A DNA stretch of 64,000 nt from Mycolicibacterium austroafricanum (lineage in GTDB: Bacteria; Actinomycetota; Actinomycetes; Mycobacteriales; Mycobacteriaceae), in the NCBI RefSeq assembly GCF_000612725.1, contig NZ_HG964456.1, positions 291,990 to 355,989 of the forward strand, written 5' to 3'. The notes under the pieces are model-generated. The model searched no databases. It was not told the origin of the DNA and was given only the letters and a program-made list of their open reading frames with translations. Shown here piece by piece: positions 43,196 to 51,461 of this stretch. Made by a program: the position numbers and the translations under genes. Every line of letters begins with the position of its first letter. Position 1 is the stretch's first letter.

Positions 43196-43444
43196 TTGGG
43201 TGGTCTACAACCCTGGCACTGGGTCATCGTCATCGCCGTGTTCGTGCTGCTCTTCGGTGCCAAGAAGCTCCCGGACGCGGCGCGCTCGCTGGGCAAGTCG
43301 ATGCGCATCTTCAAGTCCGAGATCAAGGAGATGCAGGCGGATTCGCAGTCGGCGAAGCCGGATCAGCCCGCGGCACCGACGCAGATCGCATCCGAGCGCG
43401 TCCCCGAGGCCGAGCCGTCTTCTCCTGACAAGCGACCGGCCTGA
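43196..43444 (+). CDS. tatA: Sec-independent translocase subunit TatA
   Basis: TatA polymerises to form the twin-arginine translocation pore. The 82-aa product has one membrane helix ([19 protein letters not shown]), the [27 protein letters not shown] hinge and amphipathic helix, and a polar tail. The start is TTG at 43196 with GGAGG 8 nt upstream; no ATG or GTG gives the conserved MGGLQPWHW start, so the rare codon is probably real. It is followed by tatC, the usual partner. Confidence 0.94.
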
Positions 43445-43521
43445 CCGGTCCGTCGGTGGTGCGCGGCCGCGGCCGCGCGCGTGACTTCGCGGCTGTCCGC
43501 AGCATCTAGGCAACCCCTCCC

Positions 43522-44472
43522 GTGCAGATTCCCGGAATCCTCAAGAAGCTCGATCCCCGACAGCGACGTTCACGGGTCAACCCCGACGGCACGATGTCGT
43601 TGGTCGACCACCTCACCGAGCTGCGCAGCCGGCTGCTGATCGCGGTCCTCGCCGTGCTGGTGACCACGATCCTCGGGTTCCTCTGGTACAGCCACGGCGT
43701 GCTCGGATTGCCCAGCCTGGGTGACTGGCTGCGCGGACCCTACTGTGCGCTGCCGGATTCGGCGCGGGCCTCGATCACCCCCGACGGGGGATGCCGGCTG
43801 TTGGCGACCGCGCCGTTCGACCAGTTCATGTTGCGCCTCAAGGTCGGCATGACGGCGGGAATCGTGCTGGCGTGCCCGGTGTGGCTCTACCAGCTGTGGG
43901 CCTTCATCACCCCCGGGCTCTACGCCAAGGAGCGCCGTTTCGCGGTGGCGTTCGTGATGGTGGGCGCGGTGCTGTTCGTCGCGGGCGCGATCCTGGCCTA
44001 CGTCGTGCTGTCCAAGGCGCTGGGATTTCTGCTCACCGTCGGCAGCGACGTGCAGGTGACCGCGCTCTCGGGTGACCAGTACTTCGGCTTCCTGATCAAC
44101 CTGCTGCTGGTGTTCGGGATCAGCTTCGAGTTCCCGCTGCTGATCATCATGCTCAACCTCGTCGGCATCCTCACCTACGAGAGGCTCAAGGCGTGGCGCC
44201 GCGGACTCATCATGGGGGTGTTCGTCTTCTGCGCGTTCGCCACGCCCGGCTCGGATCCCTTCTCGATGCTGGCGCTGGCATTGGCGATGACGCTGTTGAT
44301 GGAGTTGGCCATCCAGGTGGCACGGCTCAGCGACCGCCGCAAGGCGCGCCGCGCCGCGCTGGACGCGGTCGACGACGACGAGGCCGCGCCGATCGGCCCG
44401 GTCGAGACCATCGAGGCGCCGACCGCGGTGCCGGCCCCGTCGCGGCTCGTGGTCGATGACGACGCAACCTGA
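43522..44472 (+). CDS. tatC: Sec-independent translocase subunit TatC
   Basis: TatC recognises the twin-arginine signal. The 316-aa product has six membrane helices. Signatures are MSLVDHLTELRSRLL at the N-terminus, PFDQFMLRLKVGMTAGIVLACPVWLYQLWAFITPGLYAKERR, and FGISFEFPLLIIMLNLVGIL. The extracytoplasmic loop with CALPDS and GGCRLL cysteines (residues about 75-93) is typical of mycobacteria. The C-terminal 45 residues are acidic and probably cytoplasmic. The stop overlaps helY by 17 nt. Confidence 0.95.
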   Translation: MQIPGILKKLDPRQRRSRVNPDGTMSLVDHLTELRSRLLIAVLAVLVTTILGFLWYSHGVLGLPSLGDWLRGPYCALPDSARASITPDGGCRLLATAPFDQFMLRLKVGMTAGIVLACPVWLYQLWAFITPGLYAKERRFAVAFVMVGAVLFVAGAILAYVVLSKALGFLLTVGSDVQVTALSGDQYFGFLINLLLVFGISFEFPLLIIMLNLVGILTYERLKAWRRGLIMGVFVFCAFATPGSDPFSMLALALAMTLLMELAIQVARLSDRRKARRAALDAVDDDEAAPIGPVETIEAPTAVPAPSRLVVDDDAT

Positions 44473-47245
44473 TCCGGGTACGGCGACCGAAAGCGTGGCG
44501 GCGTTCACCGCGCTGCTGCCCTTCGAACTCGACGACTTCCAGCGCCGCGCCTGCGAGGCGTTGGCCCAGGGCCACGGAGTGCTGGTCTGCGCCCCGACCG
44601 GCGCGGGCAAGACCGTCGTCGGTGAGTTCGCGGTACACCTGGCGTTGGCGGCGGGGCGGAAGTGCTTCTACACCACCCCGATCAAGGCGCTGAGCAATCA
44701 GAAGCACAACGATCTGGTGCTCCGGTACGGGCCGAAGCGCATCGGTCTGCTCACCGGTGACCAGGCCATCAACGGTGACGCCGACGTCGTCGTGATGACC
44801 ACGGAGGTCCTGCGCAACATGCTGTACGCGGATTCGCGTGCGCTGCAGGGTCTTTCCTACGTCGTGATGGACGAGGTGCATTTCCTCGCCGACCGGATGC
44901 GCGGGGCGGTGTGGGAGGAGGTCATCCTGCACCTGCCCGAAGAGGTACGGCTGGTGAGCCTGTCGGCCACGGTGAGCAATGCCGAGGAGTTCGGCGGCTG
45001 GATCAAGACCGTCCGGGGCGACACCACGGTGGTGGTCGACGAGCACCGCCCGGTGCCGCTGTGGCAGCACGTGATGGTCGGCAAGCGGCTGTTGGACCTG
45101 TTCGACTACCGCGCCTCCGGCCCCGCAGGCCGCAACCTGCTGGTGGACCCGGAGTTGTTGCGCCACATCGCACATCGGCGTGAAGCCGAACGCCTGACCG
45201 ACTGGCAGCCTCGTGGCCGTGGGCGATCCGGCCGGCCGTCGGGACTGTACCGGACACCCGGCAGGGCCGAGGTGATCAACGTGCTCGCGCAGGACAACCT
45301 GCTGCCCGCCATCACGTTCATCTTCTCCCGCGCCGGCTGCGACGCCGCGGTCAAACAGTGTCTGCGCTCGTCGCTGCGGCTGACCACCGATGAGGAGCGC
45401 GCGCGCATCGCCGACATCGTGGACCGCCGCACCGCCGATCTCAACGACTCCGACCTGATCGTGCTGGACTTCCACGAGTGGCGGGAGGGGCTGCTGCGGG
45501 GTCTGGCGGCACATCACGCAGGCATGCTGCCGGTCTTCCGCCACACCGTGGAGGAGCTGTTCACCGCCGGCCTGGTGAAGGCCGTATTCGCCACGGAGAC
45601 ACTGGCTCTGGGCATCAACATGCCCGCGCGCACGGTCGTGTTGGAGAAACTGGTCAAGTTCAACGGCGAGCAGCACATGCCGTTGACGCCGGGGGAGTAC
45701 ACCCAGCTGACGGGCCGGGCCGGCCGCCGCGGCATCGACGTCGAGGGCCACGCCGTGGTGCTGTGGAATCCTGATGTGGATCCCGCCGAAGTCGCGGGGC
45801 TCGCCTCGACCCGGACGTTCCCGCTGCGCAGTTCGTTCGCGCCCACCTACAACATGACGATCAACCTGGTGCACCAGATGGGTCCGGCACAGGCCCATCA
45901 GCTGCTCGAACGGTCTTTCGCGCAGTACCAGGCCGACCGATCGGTGGTGGGACTGGTGCGCGGCGTCGAACGCGGCGAGCGCATGCTCGGCGAGCTCGCC
46001 GCCGAGATGGGCGGTCCGGATTCGGCGATCCTCGACTATGTCAGGCTGCGCGCGCAGATCTCGCAACGCGAACGCGCGCAGTCGCGCGCCTCCAGATTGC
46101 AGCGCCGCCAGGCCACCAACGAGGCGCTGGCCGCGCTGCGTCCCGGCGACATCATCACGATCACCGCGGGCCGGCGAGGCGGACTGGCCGTGGTCCTCGA
46201 ACCGGCACGCGACGACGAGGACCCTCGACCACTGGTTCTCTCCGAACACCGCTGGGCAGGCCGGATCTCGTCGGCCGACTACACCGGGGCGCCCGGCCCG
46301 CTCGGGAAGATGTCGCTACCGAAACGCATCGAGCACCGCAACCCGCGGGTCCGCCGCGATCTGGCGTCGGCGCTGCGGTCGGCAGCCGCTCGTCTCGACG
46401 TTCCCTCGGTGCGGGCGTCGCGCAGGAGCGGGCCGCCACCGGAACACGACGTGGACCCGGAACTGAACGTGCTGCGGGACCGGATGCGCGCGCACCGGGC
46501 CCACGGCCTGCCCGACCGGGAGAAGCTGGCCCGCGTCGCCGAACGCTACCTGCGCATCGAGGAGGACAACGAGCAGCTGCGCAAGAAGATCGCCGCGGCG
46601 ACGAACTCGCTGGCTCAGACGTTCGACCGGATCGTCGTGCTGCTGACCGACCGCGGGTTCATCACCGTCGACGGAGTCGACGAAACGACCACCGTCGAGC
46701 AGGACACGCCCGCGGTCACCGACGACGGCCGGCTGCTGGCGCGCATCTACAGCGAGAGCGACCTGCTGGTCGCCGAGTGCCTGCGGGCCGGGGTGTGGGA
46801 GGGGCTCGATTCCGCAGAGTTGGCCGCGGCGCTGTCGGCGGTGCTCTACGAATCGCGACGCGAGGGTCACGGCCCCGGTGACGGGTCCGACATCCCCACC
46901 GGCAGGCTGCGTCGCGCGCTCAACCAGACCCGCAGGTTGTGGAGCGAGCTGCGCGCCGACGAGCAGCGGCACCGCCTCCCGCCCAGCCGCGAACCCGACG
47001 ACGGATTCGTCGCCGCCGTGCACCGTTGGGCGAGCACCGGCGACCTGGCGTCGGCGCTGACGGCGTCCGACCACGCCGGCACCGGCGCGTCGATGTCGGC
47101 CGGCGATTTCGTCCGCTGGTGCAGGCAGGTGCTCGACCTCGCCGACCAGGTGCGCAATGCGGCCCCGTCAGCTGCGTTGCGGGCAACCGCGAAACGCGCA
47201 ATCAACGACGTTCGGCGCGGCGTCGTAGCTGTTGATGCCGGGTAG
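44456..47245 (+). CDS. helY: Ski2/Mtr4-like DEVH-box helicase HelY
   Basis: HelY is an ATP-dependent RNA helicase of the Ski2/Mtr4 group. The 929-aa product has Walker A VCAPTGAGKTVVGEF, motif Ia TTPIKALSNQK, DEVH box VVMDEVHFLADRMRG, SAT box SLSATVSN, and motifs IV-VI FIFSRAGCD, ALGINMPARTVVLEKL and QLTGRAGRRGID. The remaining third contains the DSHCT-type helical C-terminal domain. RNA turnover is likely from its eukaryotic relatives; the mycobacterial target is not known. ATG 44456 lies inside tatC. Confidence 0.92.
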   Translation: MTTQPDPGTATESVAAFTALLPFELDDFQRRACEALAQGHGVLVCAPTGAGKTVVGEFAVHLALAAGRKCFYTTPIKALSNQKHNDLVLRYGPKRIGLLTGDQAINGDADVVVMTTEVLRNMLYADSRALQGLSYVVMDEVHFLADRMRGAVWEEVILHLPEEVRLVSLSATVSNAEEFGGWIKTVRGDTTVVVDEHRPVPLWQHVMVGKRLLDLFDYRASGPAGRNLLVDPELLRHIAHRREAERLTDWQPRGRGRSGRPSGLYRTPGRAEVINVLAQDNLLPAITFIFSRAGCDAAVKQCLRSSLRLTTDEERARIADIVDRRTADLNDSDLIVLDFHEWREGLLRGLAAHHAGMLPVFRHTVEELFTAGLVKAVFATETLALGINMPARTVVLEKLVKFNGEQHMPLTPGEYTQLTGRAGRRGIDVEGHAVVLWNPDVDPAEVAGLASTRTFPLRSSFAPTYNMTINLVHQMGPAQAHQLLERSFAQYQADRSVVGLVRGVERGERMLGELAAEMGGPDSAILDYVRLRAQISQRERAQSRASRLQRRQATNEALAALRPGDIITITAGRRGGLAVVLEPARDDEDPRPLVLSEHRWAGRISSADYTGAPGPLGKMSLPKRIEHRNPRVRRDLASALRSAAARLDVPSVRASRRSGPPPEHDVDPELNVLRDRMRAHRAHGLPDREKLARVAERYLRIEEDNEQLRKKIAAATNSLAQTFDRIVVLLTDRGFITVDGVDETTTVEQDTPAVTDDGRLLARIYSESDLLVAECLRAGVWEGLDSAELAAALSAVLYESRREGHGPGDGSDIPTGRLRRALNQTRRLWSELRADEQRHRLPPSREPDDGFVAAVHRWASTGDLASALTASDHAGTGASMSAGDFVRWCRQVLDLADQVRNAAPSAALRATAKRAINDVRRGVVAVDAG

Positions 47246-47248
47246 TGT
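47243..47248 (+). promoter_or_regulatory. -10 hexamer TAGTGT
   Basis: TAGTGT includes the helY stop codon and would start a transcript of about 44 nt leader for the DUF4333 gene, which has AAGGAGAG ahead of ATG 47300. Confidence 0.4.
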
Positions 47249-47299
47249 GTGGTGCCAGCAGGCCCCCGGCACACCAGCCCCGGATGACCAAGGAGAGAA

Positions 47300-48094
47300 A
47301 TGAGCGGACCGCAGGGATCCGACCCGACGCAGCCGTGGCCGGGTCAGCAGCCTGAGCAGGGCACGGACCAGCCCGCGGGCGATTCGGCGGCCAACCAGGG
47401 GTGGCAGCCCCCGACCCCCGGAGCCGGGCAGCAGCCCGAGCAGCCGTCGTGGCAGCCGCCGGCCTACACGCCGCAGCAGTATCCGCAGTACCAGCAGCCC
47501 GCCCAGCCGCCCACATACTCTCCGCAGCAGTACCCGGCCGATCAATACGGGCAGCAGCCCGCCGAGTACAGCCCCGCCGGTTACCCGCCTCCGGGCCAGT
47601 ACGGCCAGCCCGGCGGTTACGGCCAGCAGTACGGTCAGCCCTACGGGCAGCCGGGCCAGTACGGCCAGCAGCCGGGACAAGCGGGCCAGTACGGCCAATA
47701 CCCGGGTGCACCCGGCGCCCCGGGCTACCCCGCCCCGGGCTCGGAGGAGGGGTCGAAGCGGTCGTTGGCGGTCATCGGTGGCGTGGTGGGTGTGCTCGCC
47801 GCGGTCGTCATCGCCGCCGTGCTGGTGCTCGGATTCTGGAAGCCGGGCTTCTTCGTGACCACCAAGCTCGATGTCAACGCCGCTCAGAACGGTGTGAAGC
47901 AGATCCTCACCGATGAGACCAACGGTTACGGCGCCACCAACGTCAACGACGTGAAATGCAACAACGGCGTCAGCCCCACGGTGAAGAAGGGTGACACCTT
48001 CAACTGCGAGGTCAGCATCGACGGCACCAAACGGCAGGTCACCGTCACGTTCCAGGACGACAACGGCACCTACGAGGTCGGTCGCCCGAAGTAA
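47300..48094 (+). CDS. DUF4333 membrane protein with Gln/Pro/Tyr-rich N-terminus, Rv2091c type
   Basis: A 264-aa protein. Residues 1-150 are low complexity, with repeats of GQYGQP, QQYP and YGQQ. One membrane helix follows (RSLAVIGGVVGVLAAVVIAAVLVLGFW), then an extracellular DUF4333 domain with a Cys pair (DVKCNNG...DTFNCEVSIDG), probably a disulfide. The topology is N-in. The Tyr/Gln-rich tail resembles those of phase-separating or FHA-binding mycobacterial membrane proteins; its function is unknown. GGAGAG precedes ATG 47300. Confidence 0.84.
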   Translation: MSGPQGSDPTQPWPGQQPEQGTDQPAGDSAANQGWQPPTPGAGQQPEQPSWQPPAYTPQQYPQYQQPAQPPTYSPQQYPADQYGQQPAEYSPAGYPPPGQYGQPGGYGQQYGQPYGQPGQYGQQPGQAGQYGQYPGAPGAPGYPAPGSEEGSKRSLAVIGGVVGVLAAVVIAAVLVLGFWKPGFFVTTKLDVNAAQNGVKQILTDETNGYGATNVNDVKCNNGVSPTVKKGDTFNCEVSIDGTKRQVTVTFQDDNGTYEVGRPK

Positions 48095-48102
48095 CGCGGC
48101 CC

Positions 48103-49074
48103 CTATCCGGGTAGCTTGTCGAGCGCCGTCTGCAGCCGTCCCAGCGACGACGACACGCCGTAGCGTTCGGCCAGTTCGGCGACTTTGCGGGGATGACGCG
48201 CGGCCAGCGGCAGAGCGTCATCGTCGGTGGAGAAGTTGACGTCGGCATCGGTGGCCACCCGCACCACCGGGCCGGCCTTCGCGATGTAGTCGGACGCGGC
48301 CAGCAGCTTGGTCCGGTGCGCCCTGGACAGCTTCGATTTAGGATCCTGCGCCGCCGCGAGAATCGCCTCCAGCGATCCGTGCTGGGCGAGCAGGGTGGCT
48401 GCGGTTTTCTCGCCGATGCCGGGGACGCCGGGCAGCCCGTCGGAAGGGTCGCCGCGTAGCAGCGCCAACTCCGCGTACGCGGGTCCGGCGCGGTCGACGG
48501 GCACGTTGTAGGTCTCGGACACCTCGACGGGTCCGTACGTCGTCGCTCTGGCCAGTCCGCGGCCGAGGTAGAGCACCCGCACCGGTACCGGTTCGTCGCG
48601 TACCAGCTGAAGCAGGTCGCGGTCCCCGCTGACCACCACCACCGGGTCGCGGGTCTCCCGGCCCGCCAGCGTGCCCAGCACGTCGTCGGCCTCGCACTGC
48701 TGCGCTCCGGCCGTTGCGATCCCGAAGGCGTCCAGCATCTCCATGATCATGTCGACCTGCGGGGTCAGGTCGTCGGGGACTTCCTCGACGTCGACGTCCG
48801 TCGGCGGGTTCGCTTCCTCGGCCGGCACGGCCACGCGGTGGGCCTTGTAGGACGGGATCAGGTCCACCCGCCACTGCGGGCGCCAGTCGTCGTCGCGGCA
48901 CACCACCAGCCGGTGCGGCCTTTCCCGGGTGATGACGGTCGCGACCGCGTCGAGGAAGCCGCGCAGCGCGTTGACCGGTCGGCCGTCCGGCGCGGTGATC
49001 GACGACGGAACGCCGAAGTACGAGCGGAACCACATGCTCGCACCGTCGAGCAGCACCAGCGGAGGCGTGTTCAT
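48103..49074 (-). CDS. 5'-3' exonuclease (PolA N-terminal-like), Rv2090 type
   Basis: A 323-aa flap-type nuclease without a polymerase domain. The metal-binding acidic residues are in LVLLDGASMWFRSYF, VVCRDDDWRPQWRVDLIPSYKAHR, GAQQCEADDVLGTLAGRE and VVVSGDRDLLQLV. The helix-hairpin-helix is in LPGVPGIGEKTAATLLAQHGSLE. It most likely removes RNA primers or 5' flaps alongside Pol I. ATG 49074 is preferred: CAGGAT lies 7 nt upstream. ATG 49083 would add MAR. It faces the M24 peptidase gene. Confidence 0.9.
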   Translation of the reverse strand: MNTPPLVLLDGASMWFRSYFGVPSSITAPDGRPVNALRGFLDAVATVITRERPHRLVVCRDDDWRPQWRVDLIPSYKAHRVAVPAEEANPPTDVDVEEVPDDLTPQVDMIMEMLDAFGIATAGAQQCEADDVLGTLAGRETRDPVVVVSGDRDLLQLVRDEPVPVRVLYLGRGLARATTYGPVEVSETYNVPVDRAGPAYAELALLRGDPSDGLPGVPGIGEKTAATLLAQHGSLEAILAAAQDPKSKLSRAHRTKLLAASDYIAKAGPVVRVATDADVNFSTDDDALPLAARHPRKVAELAERYGVSSSLGRLQTALDKLPG

Positions 49075-49125
49075 GCGCGCCATCCTGCCAGGGCGCCCGG
49101 GTCGCGCCGGGATTAGCCTTGAGAC

Positions 49126-50256
49126 ATGAGCCAGGACCGTTTCGACACCGAGGTGTACGCCCGCCGACTGCGAGCCGCCGCCGCGGCGGCCGCCGACGCC
49201 GGGCTGGCCGGTCTGGTCATCACGCCCGGCTACGACCTTCGCTATCTGGTGGGCTCGCGCGCGCAGACGTTCGAGCGGCTGACCGCGCTGGTGCTGCCGG
49301 CGACGGGAGACCCGACCGTCGTGGTGCCCCGCCTCGAGCTGGCCTCGCTCAAGGACTCGGCGGTCACCGAACTCGGTGTGGCCGTGCGAGATTGGGTGGA
49401 CGGCGACGACCCCTACCGCCTGGTCGTCGAGGCGTTGCCCGGAGACGGGCCGCTCGCCGTGGCCGTGACCGACTCGATGCCCGCGCTGCATCTGCTGCCG
49501 CTGGCCGAGGTCCTCGGCGCGGTGCCGGTGCTCGCCACCGATGTGCTGCGCAACCTGCGGATGGTCAAGGACCCCGCCGAGATCGACGCACTGCGCAAAG
49601 CGGGCGCGGCGATCGACCGTGTGCACGAACGTGTTCCGCAGTTCCTTCGGCCCGGGCGCACCGAGGCCGACGTCGCTGCTGACATCGCCGAAGCCATTGT
49701 CGCCGAGGGCCATTCGGAGGTCGCGTTCATCATCGTCGGGTCGGGGCCGCACGGGGCCGATCCCCACCATGAATGTTCGGACCGCGAGCTGCGCGCAGGC
49801 GACATCGTCGTCGTCGACATCGGCGGCCCGTATGACCCCGGCTACAACTCCGACTCGACACGCACGTACAGCATCGGCGAACCCGATCCGGAGGTGGCGC
49901 GCCGCTACGCGGTGCTGCAGCGCGCCCAGCGCGCGGCGGTCGACATGGTGCGCCCCGGGGTCACGGCCGAACAGGTCGACGCGGCCGCCCGCGACGTGCT
50001 GGCCGCCGAAGGGCTGGCCGAGGCGTTCGTACACCGGACCGGACACGGGATCGGTCTCTCGGTGCACGAGGAGCCCTACATCGTGGCGGGCAACTCACTG
50101 CCGCTGCAGGAGGGGATGGCGTTCTCCGTCGAGCCCGGTATCTACTTCCCGGGGCAGTGGGGTGCGCGCATCGAGGACATCGTGATCGTCACCGGCGACG
50201 GCGCCGAGCCGGTCAACCACCGGCCGCACGAACTCGTCGTCGTACCGGTGCCCTGA
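49126..50256 (+). CDS. pepE: Xaa-Pro dipeptidase-like M24 metallopeptidase PepE
   Basis: A 376-aa peptidase of family M24B. The creatinase-like N-terminal domain covers residues 1-140. The pita-bread catalytic domain has the five metal ligands in VVVDIGGPYDPGYNSDSTRTY (two Asp), RTGHGIGLSVHEEPY (His), and AFSVEPGIY and GARIEDIVIV (two Glu). It should cleave X-Pro dipeptides and could take part in final breakdown of proteasome products, although this is only inference. ATG 49126 has TAGCCT 6 nt upstream. Confidence 0.92.
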   Translation: MSQDRFDTEVYARRLRAAAAAAADAGLAGLVITPGYDLRYLVGSRAQTFERLTALVLPATGDPTVVVPRLELASLKDSAVTELGVAVRDWVDGDDPYRLVVEALPGDGPLAVAVTDSMPALHLLPLAEVLGAVPVLATDVLRNLRMVKDPAEIDALRKAGAAIDRVHERVPQFLRPGRTEADVAADIAEAIVAEGHSEVAFIIVGSGPHGADPHHECSDRELRAGDIVVVDIGGPYDPGYNSDSTRTYSIGEPDPEVARRYAVLQRAQRAAVDMVRPGVTAEQVDAAARDVLAAEGLAEAFVHRTGHGIGLSVHEEPYIVAGNSLPLQEGMAFSVEPGIYFPGQWGARIEDIVIVTGDGAEPVNHRPHELVVVPVP

Positions 50257-50263
50257 CCGGGGG

Positions 50264-50677
50264 TCAGTCCTGGCCGCGGTCCAGCAGACTCGACGACCCC
50301 AGCACCCGCGCGATGCGGACCTCGATCACCACCCGTTTCGGGTTGGGGCGCGGCGTGCGGTAGCGCTGGGCGTACCGCAGTTCGGCGTCGCGGACGGCCT
50401 CGATGTCGGTGTGCACGGTCGACTTGCCCTCCAGCGACAACCACCGGGCGCCGTCGACCTGGCTCAGCACCGCGACGCCGCGTTGCTCGGCGTTGACGGC
50501 CTTCTGGGAGCCGCCCGAGGTGATGACACGGGCGATATGGGTGGTGGGGTCGAAGGTGAACCCGACCGCCACCACATGGGGCGAGCCGTCCGCCCGCAAC
50601 GTGGTCAGCATCGCGAGGTGGCGTTCGGAGAGGAACGTCAGCGCGTCGTCGGTCAGTCGGGTCGTTGCCTTGGCCAT
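50264..50677 (-). CDS. F420-dependent split-barrel reductase, Rv2074 type
   Basis: A 137-aa FMN-binding split barrel-fold protein of the F420-dependent oxidoreductase group. The sequence AMLTTLRADGSPHVVAVGFTFDPTTHIARVITSGGSQKAVNAEQRGVAVLSQVDGARWLSLEGKSTV is close to Rv2074, reported as an F420-dependent biliverdin reductase. ATG 50677 is leaderless (TAGCGT 7 nt upstream). It is divergent from the SDR gene, with only 34 bp between the two start codons. Confidence 0.88.
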   Translation of the reverse strand: MAKATTRLTDDALTFLSERHLAMLTTLRADGSPHVVAVGFTFDPTTHIARVITSGGSQKAVNAEQRGVAVLSQVDGARWLSLEGKSTVHTDIEAVRDAELRYAQRYRTPRPNPKRVVIEVRIARVLGSSSLLDRGQD

Positions 50678-50684
50678 CGGGTCC

Positions 50685-50704
50685 ACGCTAGCGCAGGCGA
50701 TAAT
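50685..50704. promoter_or_regulatory. Back-to-back leaderless promoters
   Basis: On the complement TAGCGT (50690-50685) serves ATG 50677; on the plus strand GATAAT (50699-50704) serves GTG 50712. Each is exactly 7 nt from its start codon. The two hexamers are 8 bp apart, so the polymerases cannot bind both at once. Confidence 0.7.
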
Positions 50705-50711
50705 CAGGCCC

Positions 50712-51461
50712 GTGAAGGACACGAACGCGGGCCCGGTGGTGATCTTCGGCGGTCGCAGCGAGATCGGCGTGGAGGTGGCCCGCCGGCTGGCGCCGGGGGC
50801 CACGGTGGTGCTGGCGGCGCGCAGGCCGGACGAGTTGCAGGGTGAGGTCGCCGAGTTGCAGCGGGCGGGTGCGGTGGCCGTGCACACCGTCGGCTTCGAC
50901 GCCGACGACCTGGCCTCGCATCGCGGGGTCGTAGACGGCATCGTCGCCGAGCACGGCCCGATCGGCATCGCGGTGCTGGCCTTCGGGATCCTGGGGGATC
51001 AGGCCCGCGCCGAGAAGGATCCGGCGCATGCGGCCGCCATCGCGCACACCGACTACGTCGCGCAGGTGAGCCTGCTGACGGTGCTGGCGGCCTCCATGCG
51101 GGACGCCGGGTCGGGGACGCTGGTGGTGTTCTCGTCGGTGGCGGGTGTGCGGGTGCGCCGGGCGAACTACGTCTACGGGTCGGCCAAGGCGGGCCTGGAC
51201 GGCTTCTGCAGCGGGCTGGCCGATGCGCTGCACGGCACCGGCGTGCGGTTGCTGTTGGTGCGGCCGGGTTTCGTGGTCGGCCGGATGACGCAGGGCATGT
51301 CCCCGGCGCCGCTGTCGAGCACTCCGGGTCAGGTGGCCGAGGCGACGGTGCGGGCGTTACGGAAAGGCCGCGGCACGGTGTGGATTCCCGCGCCGCTGGT
51401 GCTGCTGGCGTTCGCGTTCCGGACGATGCCGAGGTTCGTGTGGCGGAGGCTGCCGAGGTGA
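50712..51461 (+). CDS. Short-chain dehydrogenase, Rv2073c type
   Basis: A 249-aa SDR. The dinucleotide motif is VVIFGGRSEIGVEVARRL (GGRSEIG replaces the usual TGxxxGxG), followed by AARRPDEL, and the catalytic YVYGSAKAGLDGF (Tyr-x3-Lys) after FSSVAG. The C-terminus has a hydrophobic, Arg-rich tail (LVLLAFAFRTMPRFVWRRLPR) that may touch the membrane; DprE2-like SDRs share this shape. Substrate is unknown. Its stop overlaps the cobL start by 4 nt, so the two are translated together. Confidence 0.85.
   Translation: MKDTNAGPVVIFGGRSEIGVEVARRLAPGATVVLAARRPDELQGEVAELQRAGAVAVHTVGFDADDLASHRGVVDGIVAEHGPIGIAVLAFGILGDQARAEKDPAHAAAIAHTDYVAQVSLLTVLAASMRDAGSGTLVVFSSVAGVRVRRANYVYGSAKAGLDGFCSGLADALHGTGVRLLLVRPGFVVGRMTQGMSPAPLSSTPGQVAEATVRALRKGRGTVWIPAPLVLLAFAFRTMPRFVWRRLPR

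Noticed and set aside
44327..46249. Open frame of 640 codons on the complement of helY
   Set aside because: Antisense to the helicase motifs and without recognisable domains.
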